From the NCBI GenBank assembly GCA_021733925.1, contig JAIPJY010000023.1, positions 1 through 64,000 of the forward strand: a DNA stretch of 64,000 nucleotides. Reading direction: 5' to 3'. Below the pieces are notes generated by a model, which was not told the DNA's origin, did no database searches, and was given only the letters and a program-made list of their open reading frames with translations. Of this stretch, positions 61,293 to 64,000 are shown piece after piece. Source of the stretch: Prosthecobacter sp. (GTDB lineage Bacteria; Verrucomicrobiota; Verrucomicrobiia; Verrucomicrobiales; Verrucomicrobiaceae). Made by a program: the position numbers and the translations under genes. Each line of letters starts with the position of its first letter. Position 1 is the stretch's first letter.

Positions 61293-64000
61293 CACCCTCA
61301 ATGTGCAGACAAAGATTGATGCGGGGGGGGCGGGTGTGACTGACTCGGGATTGACCAAGAGCGGCGTTGGAACCATGACGCTCAGCGGAGCCAACACTTA
61401 TGCCAGTGCAACGACGGTGAGCGCCGGTGTGCTCAACATACAGAACGCAAGCGCGCTGGGGTCGGTGGCCGCTGGGACGAGTGTGACTTCTGGTGCGGCG
61501 CTGCAAATTCAGGGTGGCATCACGACTCTCGCCGAGGCGCTGACCTTGAACGGCTTGGGTGTCAGCAATGATGGCGCGCTGCGCAACATCAGTGGAACCA
61601 ACAGCTACGCGGGCTTGGTGACCCTCGGCAGTGCGACGCGGATCAACTCGGACTCCGGCACCTTGGCCTTGAGCAACACGGGCACGATCACTGGCGCAGG
61701 TCTGGGACTGACGGTGGGCGGGGCAGGCAACACGACGATCAACAGCATCATCGGTACGACCACCGGCACACTGACAAAGGACGGCGCCGGCACCGCGATC
61801 CTCACCAATGCCAACACCTACACGGGAGCCACCACGATCACGGCGGGCACGTTGCAGGTGGATGGATCTATCGCCTCAGGCAGCACAGTGGGAGTAGGCA
61901 CGGCAGGAACGTTGAGCGGTTCTGGTACTGTCAGCGGCAATGCCACCCTCACGGGCAACGGTATCATCAACCTGACCAATCCGGGTGTCATTGCGGGCAC
62001 CTTAGGAGTGACTGGTGGCAGGTGGAACGGCGCGGGCAGTGTGACGGGTCTGGTAACCTCCAGCAGCGGCACCTTCACGATCGGCAGTGGAGCGAACCTC
62101 ACTGCAAACGGTGACCTGAATATCACCGGTGGCAGCATTGCCAGTGGCAACAGTGCCAGCACGATCACCGGCAATGTGAACTACACCAGCTCCAGCAACA
62201 GCAGCTTTGGCGGGGTGATCGCCGGCAGCGGCAAGACGCTGACGATGAACAACGCCTCGGCCACACTGACCTTGAGTGGCACCAGCAGCTACACCGGGGC
62301 GACGACCTTGACGGCTGGCAGTCTGGTAGTCAATGGCAGCATCGGTAGCAGCAGCTTGACGACGATCGACGGCGGGACCTTGATGGGCACGGGCACGGTG
62401 GGGGCGATTCAGCTCAACAGCGGCGGCACGATCAATCCCGGAGGATTGTCGTCTGCGGGGACGCTGAGCACGGGGAACATTGCCATTGTGGACGGGCAGC
62501 TCCACTTCAACATCGGCGGCACAGGCAGCTACGACCAGCTCAACGCCACCGGCACGATCAATCTCGCCGCGGGTGGTGCAGGTGCCAAGCTGGTGCTGGA
62601 TGCGATCAGCAGTTACACCGCCACGCTGAACAACGCCTTCACGCTCGTCAGCAACGATCTGACGGATGCCATTTCAGGGGCGTTTGCCAAAGGCACCTTT
62701 GGAGGCACGAAGATAGTGACGCTCAGCGGAGTGGATTATGTGGAAAACCTGCTGGGTTCAAACTATTACGGGCGCATCAACTACACAGGTAATTCGACCG
62801 ATCCTGGCACGCTGGCTACGGCGGGCAACGATATCGTCATCAAGGTGGTGACCCCTGAGATCACCGTGACGGAGGGGGCCACTACGCTGAGCGACAATGG
62901 TGGGTATAATTTTGGCGATGTGGACAAGCTGGTGCCAGCGGTGCCTTTAACGAAGACCTTCACCATCAAGAACGACGGCGAGGTGGACCTGATGAATATC
63001 GCGATTACCGGGCCGACCGGTGCAGCGGCGGCGGATTACAGCGTCAATACGACCGGTACGGCGACGAACCTGATCCCCGGAGCGAGCACGACGTACACGG
63101 TGACCTTCGATCCGCGCCGGATCGGCACGCGCAACGCCTACATATCGATCACCAGCAACGATCTGGACGAAGCCACCTTCGACATCCCGTTGACCGGGGT
63201 GGGATCAATCGGTCGGGATATCCTGGAGCCATGGACGGTGACCTACGGAGGACCGGATGCTCCGGGCACTTCGCGCGACGGCGCGGCTACGGCGGTGGCG
63301 GTGCAGAAGAGCACGACGAGCGACGAGGCGATGGCGGTGTTTGCCACAGGTTACACGTCCAATGCCTCGGGCACACGGGACATTTACACAGCCAAGTATG
63401 ATCCAGTGACCGGGGTCAAGCAGTGGCAGCAGACCTTCAATGGCGCGGCCAACGGCCATGATGAGGGAAGGGCCATCGCGGTGGACGGCAATGGGGACGT
63501 TGTAATTACCGGTTACACGACCAATAGCAGCACTGACACTGACGCGTATGTCGCCAAGTATGCTGGTGCGGATGGCACGCTGCTGTGGCAGAAGATCTAC
63601 GCGGGTGCGGGCGGCAGCTACGATGGTGGTAACATCGTGGCGGTGGACGCGGCCAACAACGTGGCTGTGGCAGGCTATGGAACGGCCACCAGCGGGGCCG
63701 CGCTGGACATTTTGGCCGCTCGCTACACCGTGGCAGGCGCGACGATTTTTGAGAGACTGGTGGATGGCGGTGCCAACCGCGAGGATGTGGCCTACGGGGT
63801 GGCCGTGGACACGGCGGGCAACCTTGCTGTGGCTGGCTATGCCGGGAGCGTCTCCACCGGGAAGGACTTCCGCATTCTGCATCTGGCCGCCGGGAGCGGG
63901 AGCACCAACTGGCAGTACACCAAGAGCGGCAGCAGCAGCACCGACGATCTGGCCTATGACGTGACCTTCGATGCTTCCAACCAGGTGGTTGCAACTGGCA
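61276..64000 (+). CDS. Giant exported repeat protein, C-terminal part in shifted frame (continues beyond window)
   Basis: After the frameshift the reading resumes as [20 protein letters not shown] and stays open to the end of the window (over 900 codons). It has more autotransporter-associated strands (to about 62400), a beta-rich closing region (62400-62800), an abnormal-spindle/HYDIN-like domain (about 62860-63200; [20 protein letters not shown] then [18 protein letters not shown]) and at least four beta-propeller repeats of the SBBP type ([40 protein letters not shown]). Whether it ends in an autotransporter barrel or another anchor cannot be seen here. Confidence 0.85.

Noticed and set aside
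53628-62505. Many long minus-strand frames opposite the autotransporter-strand region
   Set aside because: They exist because the repeat protein uses few codons ending in bases that create antisense stops. The translations are repetitive Ala/Arg/Val/Pro without family resemblance.

Overview
The window looks like a chromosomal piece of a Verrucomicrobiota bacterium, probably Verrucomicrobiaceae (Prosthecobacter-like). This rests on gene content rather than a marker-gene tree: a giant secreted protein with autotransporter-associated beta-strand repeats, a DUF1080 hydrolase, an EboE-type TIM-barrel protein, a bifunctional rhamnulose-phosphate-type aldolase/dehydrogenase, a GT26 glycosyltransferase fused to STAS domains, and few recognisable Shine-Dalgarno sites.

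Layout. 1-30.6 kb is mostly ordinary core genome in short operons: dnaB; a Sel1-repeat protein with a strong terminator and tRNA-Ala(GGC); dnaN and a lipoprotein; tyrA-aroA-cmk-plsC; a DUF2721 membrane protein; an aldolase/dehydrogenase with eboE; a REP-associated (RAYT) transposase; a DUF1080 protein; an NtrC-type regulator; uppS; tatC; argH-nudix; feoA-feoB with a tiny cysteine-rich partner; a nitrilase-family protein; an L,D-transpeptidase; a GNAT protein and a DEAD-box helicase. Inverted repeats of REP/MITE type lie in the gaps at 17-303 and 11.1-11.3 kb.

31-47.8 kb is an exopolysaccharide locus. Nearly all of it (44.4 down to 31.0 kb) reads on the minus strand with overlapping or tightly spaced genes: VanZ-like protein, STAS anti-anti-sigma protein, RsbW-type kinase, a frameshifted probable sensor, flippase, five GT4-type glycosyltransferases, a GT2 fragment, a nucleotidyltransferase-like pseudogene, a GT26-STAS-STAS fusion, an acyltransferase remnant and a LuxR-type response regulator. 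A YdcF-like protein and a GDP-mannose/UDP-glucose dehydrogenase flank it. Two things stand out. A partner-switching module is built into the operon and into one of its glycosyltransferases: three STAS domains carry Ser, Thr and Gly at the phosphorylation position. Many of the genes also have internal deletions, truncations or frameshifts, so the locus appears to be decaying, unless the assembly is at fault.

48-64 kb is one giant exported-protein locus on the plus strand that runs out of the window. It has a signal peptide, IPT/TIG domains, eleven ~58-residue repeats, cadherin-like segments, dozens of autotransporter-associated strands, then an abnormal-spindle-like domain and beta-propeller repeats. 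It is interrupted by one in-frame TAG (51843) and one single-base frameshift (about 61271). Long internal duplications in shuffled order suggest growth by recombination.
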